64,000 nt of DNA from Pseudarthrobacter oxydans (GCF_030812335.1 NZ_JAUSSN010000004.1:186001-250000), one strand, 5' to 3'; positions 51,039 to 60,342 are shown, counted from the stretch's first letter. The notes: generated by a model from the letters alone, not told the origin. Program-made: numbers and translations.

Positions 51039-51677
51039 CTACTTGGCCGAGCTGGGCAGGACAACCCGCCCGACCCTCTCGTCAGCATCTGCAACCTTGA
51101 GTTCCCGCAGCGCGAAGCGCGTATAGATCCGGACGATCTCCTCCAGGGAGAACCGGCCGCCGTGCTTGAACCAGCCTGCGATATGGGTGGCCTGGGCGAC
51201 GAAACTGTACACGTGGAACTTGGCGTCGATGACGTCCGCGAGCCCGGCCTTGCCTGCTGCGGTGACCAGGCCTTCAAGGAACGATTCGTAGTCGGTCCGC
51301 TTGTTGATGACCACATCACGCGCACCCTGGGGCAGCGAGCGAAGCTCGGCGTTGCCGATGAAGACTTCCTGGGCCCGCTCCGCGTGGAAGGTGATGTGCT
51401 CGGCGAGCGCGGCCTGCAGCAGGTCCACACTGTCCCCGCCCTCGGCGTCGGCGACCGCCTGCCGGACGCGGTCGAGCAAGTCGTCGATGATGCCGCCCAT
51501 GATCTGCAGCAGCAGGTCTTCTTTGCTTTCAATGTGGTTGTACAGGCTGCCGACTTTGAGTCCGGCGGCCGAGGCGACCTGGCGCAGTGTGGTGGCATCG
51601 TACCCGCGTTCGAAGAACAGACTGGCTGCACCCTCCCGGATGACCCGGGCGGTGTTCCGCTCCACTCGTACGCTCAT
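51039..51677 (-). CDS. TetR-family repressor of acyl-CoA regulon
   Basis: A 212-residue TetR regulator with an N-terminal helix-turn-helix (TTLRQVASAAGLKVGSLYNH) and an all-helical ligand domain. It lies in the centre of the gene set whose promoters carry the CGAAC-N4-GTTCG palindrome, and two such boxes are in its own divergent promoter region. It is the obvious candidate repressor, probably released by an acyl-CoA pathway intermediate as in other acid-degradation TetR proteins (LiuR/AtuR/KstR2-like roles). Confidence 0.85.
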   Translation of the reverse strand: MSVRVERNTARVIREGAASLFFERGYDATTLRQVASAAGLKVGSLYNHIESKEDLLLQIMGGIIDDLLDRVRQAVADAEGGDSVDLLQAALAEHITFHAERAQEVFIGNAELRSLPQGARDVVINKRTDYESFLEGLVTAAGKAGLADVIDAKFHVYSFVAQATHIAGWFKHGGRFSLEEIVRIYTRFALRELKVADADERVGRVVLPSSAK

Positions 51678-51725
51678 CGTGACCTCCCCCTTCGTGCTGC
51701 TGTGTAAGTCATAGCCTTCTTCATC

Positions 51726-51739
51726 CTAACAAGCGTCCG
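51726..51739. promoter_or_regulatory. TetR-type operator box C (tetR autoregulation)
   Basis: CTAACAAGCGTCCG matches box A at 12 of 14 positions. It lies 49 nt upstream of the tetR start and probably serves autoregulation. Confidence 0.5.
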
Positions 51740-51798
51740 CTCTGGGGGTGGAGTCTTGACATGGTTCAAGACTTCAGCAAAACTCAACGTTAGACGTA

Positions 51799-51812
51799 CA
51801 AACGCTCGTTAG
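51799..51812. promoter_or_regulatory. TetR-type operator box D (OYE operon)
   Basis: CAAACGCTCGTTAG matches the reverse complement of box A at 11 of 14 positions. It follows a TTAGACG sequence like the TAGACT seen at the other promoters and ends 16 nt before the OYE gene. Confidence 0.5.
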
Positions 51813-51827
51813 CCAGTAGGAGACCGT

Positions 51828-52937
51828 GTGGAACCCAAGAACAGCCTGTTCGACACCGCCGTCGTCGGAGGCCAACGGCTCCGGAACCGCATCGTCCTGC
51901 CGCCGCTGACGCGCAGCCGTGCCGATGATGACGGCGTCCCCACGCCCTTAATGGAGGAGTACTACCGGCAGCGCGCAGGCGCAGGCCTGGTGATCAGCGA
52001 GGGGACAGTCATCGCGCCCCAGGCCACCGCGTACACCCGTGTACCAGGCCTGTACTCCGCCGAGCAGGTGGCCGCGTGGCGTCCGGTGGTCGAGGCAGCG
52101 AAGCGGGAGGGCGCCGTCGTCTACGCCCAGCTGTGGCACGTGGGCCGTCAATCCCATTCCAGCGTCCAGCCGGACGGACTGCCGCCGAATGGGCCATCGC
52201 CGATCGCCATTACCGGCTACCAGTACCGCAGTGCCAACGGCAGGATCCCCTACGAGACACCGCGCGAACTGACGACGGCGGACATCGCCGAAATCGTCCA
52301 GGCCTACGGAACCGCGGCCCGGAACGCCGTCAGCGCCGGATTTGACGGCGTCGAACTCCACGCCGCCAATGGTTACCTGATCGACCAGTTCCTCAACGAC
52401 GGGTCCAACTGCCGGACCGACCTTTACGGTGGATCGCTCGAAAACCGCACGCGGTTCCTGCGCGAGGTGATCACCGAGCTGGCCCGGCACCTGCCGATGG
52501 ACCGCATCGGCGTCCGCCTCTCGCCGTCGTCGGACTGGATGGACGCGCACGACTCGGACAAGCGCACCCTCTACTCCACGGTGGTCCGCCAGCTCAACGA
52601 CTTTCGGATCGGCTACCTGCACCTGGTGGAACCGGAGATCGCAGGGTCCACCACCGTGGACCGGCCGGCGGACTCCGTTCCCACCGCCGAGCTCGCCGCC
52701 CTGTTCGACGGCGTCGTGATCGTCACCGGTGGCCACGACCAGGCTTCCGCGGAACGGCTCCTCGCCGACGGAACCGCCGACCTGGTGGGCTTCGGTAGGC
52801 TGTTCATCTCCAACCCCGACCTCCCGCGCCGCTTTCAAACGCAGGCGCCGCTCGAACCGCTTCGCCCGACCGGCATCTACGGCGGCGGCCCCGAGGGTTA
52901 CACCGACTACCCGTCGCTGGCAGCAAGCGGCGCCTGA
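51828..52937 (+). CDS. Old Yellow Enzyme-family ene-reductase
   Basis: A 369-residue FMN oxidoreductase: VLPPLTRSRADDDGVPTP at the start, the substrate-anchoring His/Asn pair in GVELHAANGYLIDQFLND and DLYGGSLENRTRFLREV. These NemA-like enzymes reduce activated C=C bonds of enones, enoates or nitro compounds with NAD(P)H. The GTG at 51828 has AGGAGA upstream. It leads a three-gene unit with SDR and hydrolase genes behind box D. It implies an alpha,beta-unsaturated intermediate in the pathway. Confidence 0.9.
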   Translation: MEPKNSLFDTAVVGGQRLRNRIVLPPLTRSRADDDGVPTPLMEEYYRQRAGAGLVISEGTVIAPQATAYTRVPGLYSAEQVAAWRPVVEAAKREGAVVYAQLWHVGRQSHSSVQPDGLPPNGPSPIAITGYQYRSANGRIPYETPRELTTADIAEIVQAYGTAARNAVSAGFDGVELHAANGYLIDQFLNDGSNCRTDLYGGSLENRTRFLREVITELARHLPMDRIGVRLSPSSDWMDAHDSDKRTLYSTVVRQLNDFRIGYLHLVEPEIAGSTTVDRPADSVPTAELAALFDGVVIVTGGHDQASAERLLADGTADLVGFGRLFISNPDLPRRFQTQAPLEPLRPTGIYGGGPEGYTDYPSLAASGA

Positions 52938-52995
52938 CCCGGGCAGCCCAACGACGGGCCGCTCCGACACGAACTCCTGAAGGAGACAGCAACTT

Positions 52996-53754
52996 ATGAG
53001 CAGCACTTCCCTTAACGTCCTGGTGACCGGAGCGGGCGGCGGGATGTGCCGCGGCATCAACGCGCGCCTCTCCGAGTCCGGCCACACCATTCTCTGCGTC
53101 GATCTCGACGCCGCCAGCAGCGAGGCGGCCGCGCAGACCATCCGCGACGCCGGCGGCAAAGCTGAGGCGTTTGCCGCGGACGTCGCCGATGAGGCCGCCG
53201 TCGGGAAGCTGCTGGCCGACGTCACAGCAGCGGTGGGACCGGTGCACGCGCTGGTCAACGCCGCCGGCATCCTGGACCGGAAGTACCTCGCCGACAGCAC
53301 CGCGGAATCCTTCCGCCGCGCCCTGGACGTGAACCTGGTGGGTCCCTTCAACCTGATCAAGGCGTTCTCGCCCGGGATGATCGAGGCCGGCTGGGGAAGG
53401 ATCGTCAACATTGCCTCGATCGCCGGCATCACCGGCTACCCGTACCCGAGCTACGCCGCGTCCAAGGCCGGCCTGACCAACCTCACCCGGTCCCTGCTGG
53501 AGGACTTCTGGGGCACCGGGATCACCATCAACTCCGTCTGCCCCGGAGTGGTGGACACGCCGATGGTGATCCAGGAGGTCCGTGACCAGGTCCGCCGCCG
53601 CGTTCCCACCCAGACCATCATTGAACCCGCCGAGATCGGCGCCATGATCGCGTTCCTGCTCACCGATGAAGCCCGCAACATCAACGGCGCGGACCTTCTG
53701 ATCGACGGCGGGGCAACCCGGCTCTTCTCCCTGTTCAACAACCATGCAGACTAA
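52996..53754 (+). CDS. Short-chain dehydrogenase/reductase
   Basis: A 252-residue SDR with the cofactor motif TGAGGGMCRG (variant of TGxxxGxG), NAAG, catalytic Ser in NIASIAG and the YAASK motif. A C-terminal NGADLLIDGGATR matches FabG-like enzymes. It probably interconverts an alcohol and ketone in the TetR-controlled pathway. AAGGAGA precedes the ATG, and the gene overlaps the hydrolase start by 11 bp. Confidence 0.88.
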   Translation: MSSTSLNVLVTGAGGGMCRGINARLSESGHTILCVDLDAASSEAAAQTIRDAGGKAEAFAADVADEAAVGKLLADVTAAVGPVHALVNAAGILDRKYLADSTAESFRRALDVNLVGPFNLIKAFSPGMIEAGWGRIVNIASIAGITGYPYPSYAASKAGLTNLTRSLLEDFWGTGITINSVCPGVVDTPMVIQEVRDQVRRRVPTQTIIEPAEIGAMIAFLLTDEARNINGADLLIDGGATRLFSLFNNHAD

Positions 53755-54781
53755 CGGGATCACGATCACCGGGACCGCCCAGCGGGAGGCCTGGCAGCAC
53801 CGGGTGCACCCGCCGGTGGAGCAGGTGGCGCCCGGCGTCACCAGCGTCCCGGTGGTCTTCCCCGGCAATCCGATGCGCTACACGCTGAGTTATGTGCTGC
53901 TCGACGGCGACGAGTGCATGGTGGTGGACCCCGGCTTCGACAGCGACGAGGGACATGCCCAGCTGTTGGCCGCCTTGGCCCGCCTCGACGTCGGCCCCGC
54001 GGAGATCAGCGGGATCGTGGCCACGCATTTCCACACCGACCACCTCGGCATGGCGGCGCGCCTGGCCCGCGGCTCGGGGGCCTGGATCGCCCTGGGCGAG
54101 CAGGAACGGCGGCACATCTCGGCCTTCCAGGACGCGCCTGAAGAATCCGCCCTGGACCGCGAGCGCATGCGGACCTGGGGCGTCCCCGAAGAGCGGGTGG
54201 CCGAGGCGGCCATGAGCCCGCAGGGCCTCCACGACATGCGGCGCCTGGCGGACCCCGACCGGCGGCTAGGCGACGGCGACATCCTGGCCGTGGCCGGACA
54301 AAACTGGCGCATCATGGAGACCCCCGGGCACACCCCCGGCCACATCTGCCTCTGGGACGACGACGGCGAACTGGTGCTCTCCGGCGATCACGTCCTCCCC
54401 CGCATCTCCCCGAACGTCTCGCTGGAGATCCGCGGGGACACCGATCCGCTGCGGCACAACATCGAGTCACTACAGCGGATCGCCGGCAACGACCACTACG
54501 AGGTCTGCCCCGCGCACGAATACCGCTTCCGCGGCGTGGGCCACCGGGCCAGGGTTCTCGAGGAGCACATCGAAGAGCGTTCCCGCGAGGTCCTGGAGGT
54601 TCTCGGCTCGGGTGCCACCACGGTCCACGAGGTCGCCCGGCAACTCACCTGGTCGCGCGGCTGGGATTCGCTGGGCCGGCTGCAGTTCCGGCTGGCCCTG
54701 AGCGAGACCGCCGCGCACATCCGATACCTGGCAACGTCAGGCATCCACGCCGGCGTTCCGGGACTGCCCACAGGGGTTTAG
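53744..54781 (+). CDS. Metallo-beta-lactamase-fold hydrolase
   Basis: A 345-residue MBL-fold protein with the di-metal motif THFHTDHLGM, the third ligand region TPGHTPGHICLWD and LSGDHVL. The C-terminal extra 90 residues contain a winged-helix-like segment as in the LACTB2/'MBL with C-terminal domain' group. Possible activities are thioester or lactone hydrolysis. It is translationally coupled to the SDR gene and converges with the NTF2-like gene 9 nt downstream. Confidence 0.83.
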   Translation: MQTNGITITGTAQREAWQHRVHPPVEQVAPGVTSVPVVFPGNPMRYTLSYVLLDGDECMVVDPGFDSDEGHAQLLAALARLDVGPAEISGIVATHFHTDHLGMAARLARGSGAWIALGEQERRHISAFQDAPEESALDRERMRTWGVPEERVAEAAMSPQGLHDMRRLADPDRRLGDGDILAVAGQNWRIMETPGHTPGHICLWDDDGELVLSGDHVLPRISPNVSLEIRGDTDPLRHNIESLQRIAGNDHYEVCPAHEYRFRGVGHRARVLEEHIEERSREVLEVLGSGATTVHEVARQLTWSRGWDSLGRLQFRLALSETAAHIRYLATSGIHAGVPGLPTGV

Positions 54782-54790
54782 GGCGGCGGT

Positions 54791-55312
54791 TCAGGCGCCC
54801 GGGATCCAGTCAGGATCCGGGGCGCCGAACTTCTGGCCGGGAAGCTGCAACGGCTCGCCCACCAGCAGATCAATCCTGGTCCGCACCAGGCGCATGGCGG
54901 CAATCCGCCATCCCCCCTCGAGGCGCCGGTATTCCTCTTCGTACAGGCCGTATCCCCGGATTCCGTAGAGTCCGGGGATTTTGGCACCCCGATAAGGCCT
55001 GCTGTCGGGCGCCCAGACCAGATAGTCGTGCATCGACCAGAGCCCGCGGATGCCGCCGTCGCCGGTGACGGCCAGGCGCGGCATAAACCCCTGGTGCACC
55101 GACTCGACACCGGCCAGGAAGCCGGACACACCGCTGATGAACCCGTCGGCGTCGTCCGCGGCGAAGGGAAACCCGCCGAACGTTGCGTCGGCGGCGAAGA
55201 GCGCGCGGAGTTCCGGCCAGCGCTTGGCGTCGAGGTGGCGGAAATAGTCCGACTTCAGATTCCGAATGTCCTCCAAGCTTCTGAGGTCCTCGCAATCGTG
55301 GGGCAGGCCCAT
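54791..55312 (-). CDS. NTF2-like (SnoaL-type) protein
   Basis: A 173-residue cone-shaped NTF2-like protein (IRNLKSDYFRHLDAKRWPEL, LFAADATFGGF, EEEYRRLEGGWRIAAMRLVR). The family includes scytalone dehydratase, ring isomerases, cyclases and small hydroxylase subunits. A His-Asp pair typical of dehydratases is not certain. It ends the operon led by the carboxylase beta gene and overlaps the EthD gene stop, so it belongs to the pathway, with reaction unknown. Confidence 0.75.
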   Translation of the reverse strand: MGLPHDCEDLRSLEDIRNLKSDYFRHLDAKRWPELRALFAADATFGGFPFAADDADGFISGVSGFLAGVESVHQGFMPRLAVTGDGGIRGLWSMHDYLVWAPDSRPYRGAKIPGLYGIRGYGLYEEEYRRLEGGWRIAAMRLVRTRIDLLVGEPLQLPGQKFGAPDPDWIPGA

Positions 55313-55980
55313 CAGATAATGACGAGTTCTTCGGCGACGCAGGCATAAAGGCCGGCCAGGATGCCCCGGACACCGTCCAGGTGATCGCCCGCCTGATCCG
55401 TCAGTGCACCGACGGCGGTCCGGGCAGAGGCTTCGTCGGCGAAGCCGATCGAGACGGCAACCTGCGGAATCTGTTCCTCGCGGCGGAGCGCCGCGCGGAC
55501 CAGCAACTCCGCCCCCGGAACGAGCACGTTCACGCCCCAGCCGAGGGCGCCGTCGAACGCTGCACCCAACCGGCCGGCCCAGGGCTCAACCGCCTCGACG
55601 TCGGCAGCAGTGTCATCGCGCCAGCGTGCCAGTACCCAGAGCTTGAACGGCCAGGGCGCATGTGCCCCGCCCGCGTGCACTGGCCCGCCGGTGAGTCCGC
55701 TGAGGAACTCCTGCTCGTCCACGATCAGCCGGTCGGCCACCGCGGAGTCGAAGCCGGCCTGCACCACATCGTCATCGGCGAACCACAGCTCCACGATGCC
55801 GTCCACGCTGTACAGCCCTGCCCCGAGTCCCGGCGTGGATTCCAGCAAATGGTTCTGCCGGTAGTCCGTGACGCCGGGCAGTCCTTGGGCGATGTCCGCA
55901 TGCGTGGTGGACCAGTGGGCGCGGAACGCTTCCCGGGTGAGGCCGTCCCGTTTCTCCAGGTAAGTGATGCGTTTCGGCAC
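55312..55980 (-). CDS. EthD-domain protein, double-length
   Basis: A 222-residue protein with an N-terminal EthD-like ferredoxin fold (ITYLEKRDGLTREAFRAHWS, LPGVTDYRQNHLLES) and a second, weaker half. The GTG at 55980 has GGGGA upstream; the frame is open 51 nt further but overlaps the preceding gene. EthD proteins accompany ether- and ring-degrading systems and include lactone isomerases. It is next to a single-domain EthD gene in the carboxylase beta operon. Confidence 0.75.
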   Translation of the reverse strand: MPKRITYLEKRDGLTREAFRAHWSTTHADIAQGLPGVTDYRQNHLLESTPGLGAGLYSVDGIVELWFADDDVVQAGFDSAVADRLIVDEQEFLSGLTGGPVHAGGAHAPWPFKLWVLARWRDDTAADVEAVEPWAGRLGAAFDGALGWGVNVLVPGAELLVRAALRREEQIPQVAVSIGFADEASARTAVGALTDQAGDHLDGVRGILAGLYACVAEELVII

Positions 55981-55982
55981 GC

Positions 55983-56306
55983 TCAGTCCCCTGCCGTCAG
56001 CGGCACTTCGACCTCTTCGGCCAGGAACCACTCGACGCTTTCCAGGAAGTGGTGCTCGTGGTCAAACAGCTCCTTGGCTTCCGGACCGGCGTAGGCGGCT
56101 TTCACGTGCGCAACGGAGGAGAACCACAGTTCGGCCATGCCGCTGTACGGCCAGGGCTTGCGGTGCTCGATCGCCGGGTTTTGCCGGTAGCGGAGGATGC
56201 CCGGCAGCTTCCGGACGTAGGCGGGGTGTTCCACGTTCCAGAAGTGCAGGAAGTCCTCCCTGCTCAGTTCCGGTTTGGCCTTGATGACGGCCACGACCTT
56301 GATCAT
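55983..56306 (-). CDS. EthD-domain protein, single domain
   Basis: A 107-residue EthD-family dimeric ferredoxin-fold protein (VVAVIKAKPELSREDFLHFW, VEHPAYVRKLPGILRYRQN, YSGMAELWFSSVAHVKAAYA). It lies 12 nt after the carboxylase beta gene and ends 2 nt before the second EthD gene. The two probably act together or on successive substrates. The exact reaction is unknown for most of this family. Confidence 0.8.
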   Translation of the reverse strand: MIKVVAVIKAKPELSREDFLHFWNVEHPAYVRKLPGILRYRQNPAIEHRKPWPYSGMAELWFSSVAHVKAAYAGPEAKELFDHEHHFLESVEWFLAEEVEVPLTAGD

Positions 56307-56318
56307 GCTGGTTCCGCC

Positions 56319-57902
56319 TTAGACCGGGGTGACGGCCTGGCGCCGCTGCACGGGGATCATCTTGCGCTTGGAGTACAGCCCGAGCCGCCGGGTCAGGTCG
56401 GCGCGCAGCTCGTTGGCCGGCACCACGGCCTCGACGGCGTTGGCATTGGCGATCTTGAAAACGTCGATGCCTTCCGCGTACTCGGCATGCTTTTCCAGGA
56501 TGAACGCTCGGCGCTCGGCCGGGTCCTCGATTTCGTGGATCTGGTTGTAGTAGATGCCGTTGACGGCGGCGTCCGGGCCCATCAGCGCGGGGCGGGCGGT
56601 CGGCAGCGCAATGACCGCGTCCGGGTTCATCGGAGCACCCGACATGGCCAGGTAACCGCCACCGTAGGCCTTGCGGACCAGGACCGTGATGCGCGGGACC
56701 CGGCACTCGGACACCGCGAAGATCATCTTGGCACCGTGGCGGATGATGCCCTCGCGTTCCACCTGGGAACCGATCATGTAGCCGGCGATATCCACGAGGA
56801 AGACGATGGGGATGTTGTAGGCGTTGCAGATCCAGATGAAGCGCGCGGCCTTGTCCGAGGAGTTCGGGAAGATGGATCCGCCCATGTGCGTGGGCTGGTT
56901 GCCCACCAGGCCCACGGAGCGGCCGTTGATACGGGCGAATCCGGTCAGCATCTCCGGTGCGAACAGCTCCTTGTAGGGGAACCAGGACCCTTCGTCGACG
57001 AGGGATTCGACGAACTCCTCCATGTCGAAGACTTCGGCTTCGCGCAGCGGAACGATGTCCTGCAGCGTGCGGCCCGGCCGCGGCTCAATGGCCGGTGCCA
57101 TCGGTGCGGGGGTTTCCCAGTTGGCGGGGAGGAAGGACAGCCAGACGCGGATGGCGTTGAGGGCCTCCTCGTCGTTCTCCACCAGGACGTCACCGAGTCC
57201 GGAAACCGTGCAGTGCATCTCGGCCCCGCCCATCTCCTCCAGCGTGACTTTCTCGCCGGTGACCATCTCGGCCAGTCGCGGCGATCCAAGGTAGGCCGTG
57301 GCATGGCCGCGGACCATGATGGTCATGTCGCAGAGGGCCGGAACGTAGGCGGAACCTGCAGGCGACGGGCCGAACAGCGCACAGACCTGGGGCACGCGGC
57401 CGGAGATCTGGACCTGATTGTAGAAGATGTTGCCCCAGGCGTGGCGGCCCGCGAAGCTCTCGAACTGCTCATCGATGCGCGCGCCGGCGGAGTCGAAGAG
57501 GTACACGATCGGGACGCCGGCTGCATCAGCCTTCTGCTGGGCGTGGGTGATTTTCTCGAAGGTTCTGTTGCCCCAGGTCCCGGCTTTGACGGAGTAGTCA
57601 TTGGCGATGACGCACACTTCGCGCCCGTCGACGCGGCCGAAGGCGATGACAACGGCGTCACCGGGCAGGCCGTCCTCGAAGCGTGCCAGCAGGCCGTCCT
57701 CGATGTAGTTTTCGTCATCGAAAAGGATCGCGAGCCGCTGCCGGACCAGGAGCTTGCCTGAGGCGATGATCTTGTTGCGGTTCTTCTCCGAACCACCGAG
57801 GCGGGCAGCGGCCAGCTTCTCGGTCAGTTGTTCGTGCACGGTGGCTGCCGGCACTTCGGCTTCCGGCGCCGGTGCGGGCGCGGCGATCGTTGCTTCAGTC
57901 AT
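56319..57902 (-). CDS. Acyl-CoA carboxylase beta subunit (carboxyltransferase)
   Basis: A 527-residue carboxyltransferase subunit of the propionyl/methylcrotonyl-CoA carboxylase family (KLLVRQRLAILFDDENYIED, CDMTIMVRGHATAYLGSPRL, VFLVDIAGYMIGSQVEREGI, AYGGGYLAMSGAPMNPDAVI). It transfers CO2 from biotin on the alpha subunit to an enoyl- or acyl-CoA. The ATG has GGAGG upstream. It leads an operon with two EthD and one NTF2-like gene, with box E in its promoter. Sequence alone does not fix the acyl substrate. Confidence 0.9.
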   Translation of the reverse strand: MTEATIAAPAPAPEAEVPAATVHEQLTEKLAAARLGGSEKNRNKIIASGKLLVRQRLAILFDDENYIEDGLLARFEDGLPGDAVVIAFGRVDGREVCVIANDYSVKAGTWGNRTFEKITHAQQKADAAGVPIVYLFDSAGARIDEQFESFAGRHAWGNIFYNQVQISGRVPQVCALFGPSPAGSAYVPALCDMTIMVRGHATAYLGSPRLAEMVTGEKVTLEEMGGAEMHCTVSGLGDVLVENDEEALNAIRVWLSFLPANWETPAPMAPAIEPRPGRTLQDIVPLREAEVFDMEEFVESLVDEGSWFPYKELFAPEMLTGFARINGRSVGLVGNQPTHMGGSIFPNSSDKAARFIWICNAYNIPIVFLVDIAGYMIGSQVEREGIIRHGAKMIFAVSECRVPRITVLVRKAYGGGYLAMSGAPMNPDAVIALPTARPALMGPDAAVNGIYYNQIHEIEDPAERRAFILEKHAEYAEGIDVFKIANANAVEAVVPANELRADLTRRLGLYSKRKMIPVQRRQAVTPV

Positions 57903-57945
57903 GTTGAGCCTCCAGGAATGAGAGTTGTTGTCCTCTATTAGTATA

Positions 57946-57959
57946 CGAACAAGCGTTCG
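57946..57959. promoter_or_regulatory. TetR-type operator box E (divergent)
   Basis: CGAACAAGCGTTCG is identical to box A. It sits in the 132-bp spacer between the divergent carboxylase beta and hydratase genes. On the minus strand CTAGACTAG precedes it, again TAGACT next to the box. Confidence 0.7.
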
Positions 57960-58034
57960 CTAGTCTAGTCTTATGGCAGGTGGACTTACGATTCCCCAAG
58001 GCATCCGTCCTCAGTCACCCCGAACAGGAGAACC

Positions 58035-58529
58035 ATGCACGGCAACGACGCCCGGCCCGCCAGCACCACCCCGCCCCTTCCCAAGGGACGCCCGGACCAC
58101 TACTGGGAAGACCTCGTGGCAGGCGATGTGATCCGGACAGCAGGCATGACCATCACCGATGCGCACCTGGTCCAGTGGGCCGGACTTACCGGCGACCTCG
58201 TCTCGCTGCATCTGGATGAGACGTACGCGGCCACGACGCCGTTCGGCCAGCGGATAGCCCATGGCCCCCTGACGATGTCCCTGGGATTGGGACTGATGAC
58301 CCAGACGGGCTACTTCAGCAACGTCGTTGCCTGGCTGGGGCTGGATGAGGTTCGCGCACTTGCGCCCGTGTTCATCGGGGACACGATCCACGTCAGCGCC
58401 ACCGTGGACATGGCCCGTGAGACCAAGAAGCCGGAACAGGGGATCTGGAAGATCAACTACTCGGTGCTGAAGCAGGACGGCTCGACCGTCATGACGTTCA
58501 GCAGCAGCTTCATCATGAAAAGGAAGTAG
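58035..58529 (+). CDS. MaoC-like hydratase, second copy
   Basis: A 164-residue hot-dog hydratase (HYWEDLVAGDVIRTAGMTIT, FGQRIAHGPLTMSLGLGLM, APVFIGDTIHVSATVDMARE). It is distinct from the copy at 43415, so two different enoyl-CoA steps, or one hydratase and one dehydratase, are implied. The ATG has AGGAG upstream. It is 3 nt from the acyl-CoA dehydrogenase gene and shares box E with the divergent operon. Confidence 0.8.
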   Translation: MHGNDARPASTTPPLPKGRPDHYWEDLVAGDVIRTAGMTITDAHLVQWAGLTGDLVSLHLDETYAATTPFGQRIAHGPLTMSLGLGLMTQTGYFSNVVAWLGLDEVRALAPVFIGDTIHVSATVDMARETKKPEQGIWKINYSVLKQDGSTVMTFSSSFIMKRK

Positions 58530-58532
58530 GCC

Positions 58533-59729
58533 ATGACCATCCAGGACAATTTCCGTCCCGCGCCGCCGGCCGAGATCGCCGAGCCCGACGAATTCGCAAC
58601 GCTGCGGAAACGCGTCCGGGCCACGCTCGCCGAGCACGTCACCCCGGAACGACTCAACACGTTCGACGAGGCGGAGGAATACGACGGCGAGCTCTTCCAC
58701 GAGATTGCTGCCGCCGGCCTTGTGAGGCTCGACGGCGAACTTTACGGCCCCGGACCCGGGCACCAGGCGCAGGCCGTGGTTCTGGAGGAGCTCGGCGCCG
58801 GGCCCACATCCGTGGGAGTCAGCATGGTGGTGCAGTACATGGGCGTCCAGCTCCTTCACAGCTACGGCAACCACCAGCAGCAGGAGGAGTTCCTGGCCCC
58901 GTTGCACGCCGGGAAAGCCAAGATGTCCTTCGGACTGAGCGAACCCGACGGCGGAACTGACGTCGCCCGGGCTATGAAGACCACCGCGGCCCGGCTGGAG
59001 GACGGAAGCTATTCCATCTCCGGACAGAAGAAATGGATCGGCGGTGCAATGGACGCGGACTACCTCGTCCTCCTGGCCCGGACCAGCGAAACCACACGCT
59101 CCGCGATCGACGGCATCACCATGTTCCTCGTCCCCCGCTCGACCCCCGGCATCCGGACCGAAATCATCGACACCGTCGGCATCCGCGGCCTGGCCCAGTG
59201 CGACGTCTACCTCGACGACGTCCGCGTCCCGGCGGAGAACGTCCTGGGCGAAGTGGACAAAGGATTCCGGCAAGTTCTCGATACGCTCAACGGCGAACGC
59301 CTCAATGGGGCAGCTGTCGCCCTGGGCATTGCCCGTGGGGCCATGGAAACCGCCATCGGGTGGGCCCGCCAACGGCATGCCTTCGGGCGCCCGGTGGGAT
59401 CCTTCCAGGCCCTCCAGCACAGCCTGGTGGATGCCAGCGTGAAGATCGAATCGGCCCGACTGCTCCTGCGCCAGGCAGCAGAAGCGTCCGACTCCGGCCC
59501 GGGCACGAACGAGACCTGGTCCGCCTTGGCAAAGCTCGCCGCGTCCGACGCGGCGACCACCACCACCGACGTCGGCATGCGGATCATGGCTGGGTGGGGA
59601 TTCTTCCGCGGCCTGCCCATGCAGCGTTACTTCCGTGATGCCCGGCTCTACACGTTCGCACCCCTCACTGACGAGATGACGCGCAACTACATCGGCGAGA
59701 AGCATCTGGGACTCCCCCGGTCCTTTTAG
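58533..59729 (+). CDS. Acyl-CoA dehydrogenase
   Basis: A complete 398-residue FAD-dependent acyl-CoA dehydrogenase: FGLSEPDGGTDVARAMKTTA (FAD/substrate loop), GQKKWIGGAMDADYLVLLAR, RQRHAFGRPVGSFQALQHSL and a C-terminal MAGWGFFRGLPMQRYFRDAR. In this subclass the usual catalytic Glu position near 240-370 needs an alignment to place. It introduces the alpha,beta double bond before carboxylation or hydration. It ends the short plus-strand operon and is followed by a terminator hairpin. Confidence 0.9.
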   Translation: MTIQDNFRPAPPAEIAEPDEFATLRKRVRATLAEHVTPERLNTFDEAEEYDGELFHEIAAAGLVRLDGELYGPGPGHQAQAVVLEELGAGPTSVGVSMVVQYMGVQLLHSYGNHQQQEEFLAPLHAGKAKMSFGLSEPDGGTDVARAMKTTAARLEDGSYSISGQKKWIGGAMDADYLVLLARTSETTRSAIDGITMFLVPRSTPGIRTEIIDTVGIRGLAQCDVYLDDVRVPAENVLGEVDKGFRQVLDTLNGERLNGAAVALGIARGAMETAIGWARQRHAFGRPVGSFQALQHSLVDASVKIESARLLLRQAAEASDSGPGTNETWSALAKLAASDAATTTTDVGMRIMAGWGFFRGLPMQRYFRDARLYTFAPLTDEMTRNYIGEKHLGLPRSF

Positions 59730-59777
59730 CCAACCGCCTGACGGCCCAGAACCGACGCACAGGCCCGACGCACAGAA

Positions 59778-59807
59778 AGGGGCGGCTGCCTTCCGGCAGC
59801 CGCCCCT
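59778..59807. terminator. Bidirectional terminator hairpin
   Basis: A perfect 13-bp inverted repeat AGGGGCGGCTGCC with a TTCC loop stands between the convergent dehydrogenase and cupin genes. Confidence 0.75.
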
Positions 59808-59827
59808 GTCTATGTCCTAGTAGTCGC

Positions 59828-60277
59828 CTAGGAGATGTAGTCGATTTCGAGCTCCACAACGTCCTGGTCGTGCAGGTTGACCACGATGTTGTCCGGCGTG
59901 CGCGTGGTCATCCAGATCAGTTCCTCGGTCATGCTGGCGTTGCCTTCGATGTGCGGCATGTAGGGCGGCACGAAGACGAAGTCACCCTCATTGAGGTAGA
60001 CGATCTCGCCGTAACCCTCGCCGTAGCGGATGAAGCCCCGGCCCTTGAGCACGTAGCCTCCCGTATCGGCCTCCCCATGGTGGTGGGCTTGCGAGATCTC
60101 GCCGGGACCGGTGTGGACCTTGCCGAACCAGAGGCGCTCAGCAGGGCTGTTTTCCTTGCTGACTCCGGAGATGCGGCGGGCATTCAGCGTCTGGCCCGGT
60201 GCGGCCGCGAGTTCGTCGGCTCGGTTTACACGGAACAAGTCCACGTTGCGGTTGATATCAAAGACCACGTCGGTCAT
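59828..60277 (-). CDS. Cupin-domain protein
   Basis: A 149-residue single-cupin beta barrel with the metal motif HHHGEADTGGYVLKGRGFIR and second-motif region DFVFVPPYMPHIEGN. Metal ligands are the HxH...E and the later His. Such proteins may be dioxygenases, isomerases or sensors. The ATG at 60277 has AGGAGGGG upstream. The gene has its own promoter with box F, so it is probably part of the TetR regulon. Confidence 0.82.
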   Translation of the reverse strand: MTDVVFDINRNVDLFRVNRADELAAAPGQTLNARRISGVSKENSPAERLWFGKVHTGPGEISQAHHHGEADTGGYVLKGRGFIRYGEGYGEIVYLNEGDFVFVPPYMPHIEGNASMTEELIWMTTRTPDNIVVNLHDQDVVELEIDYIS

Positions 60278-60342
60278 GGCACATCCCCTCCTGAGATTTT
60301 CAAATTGCCGCCGGCTCGTCATTGCCGCCGGGGCCCGACTTC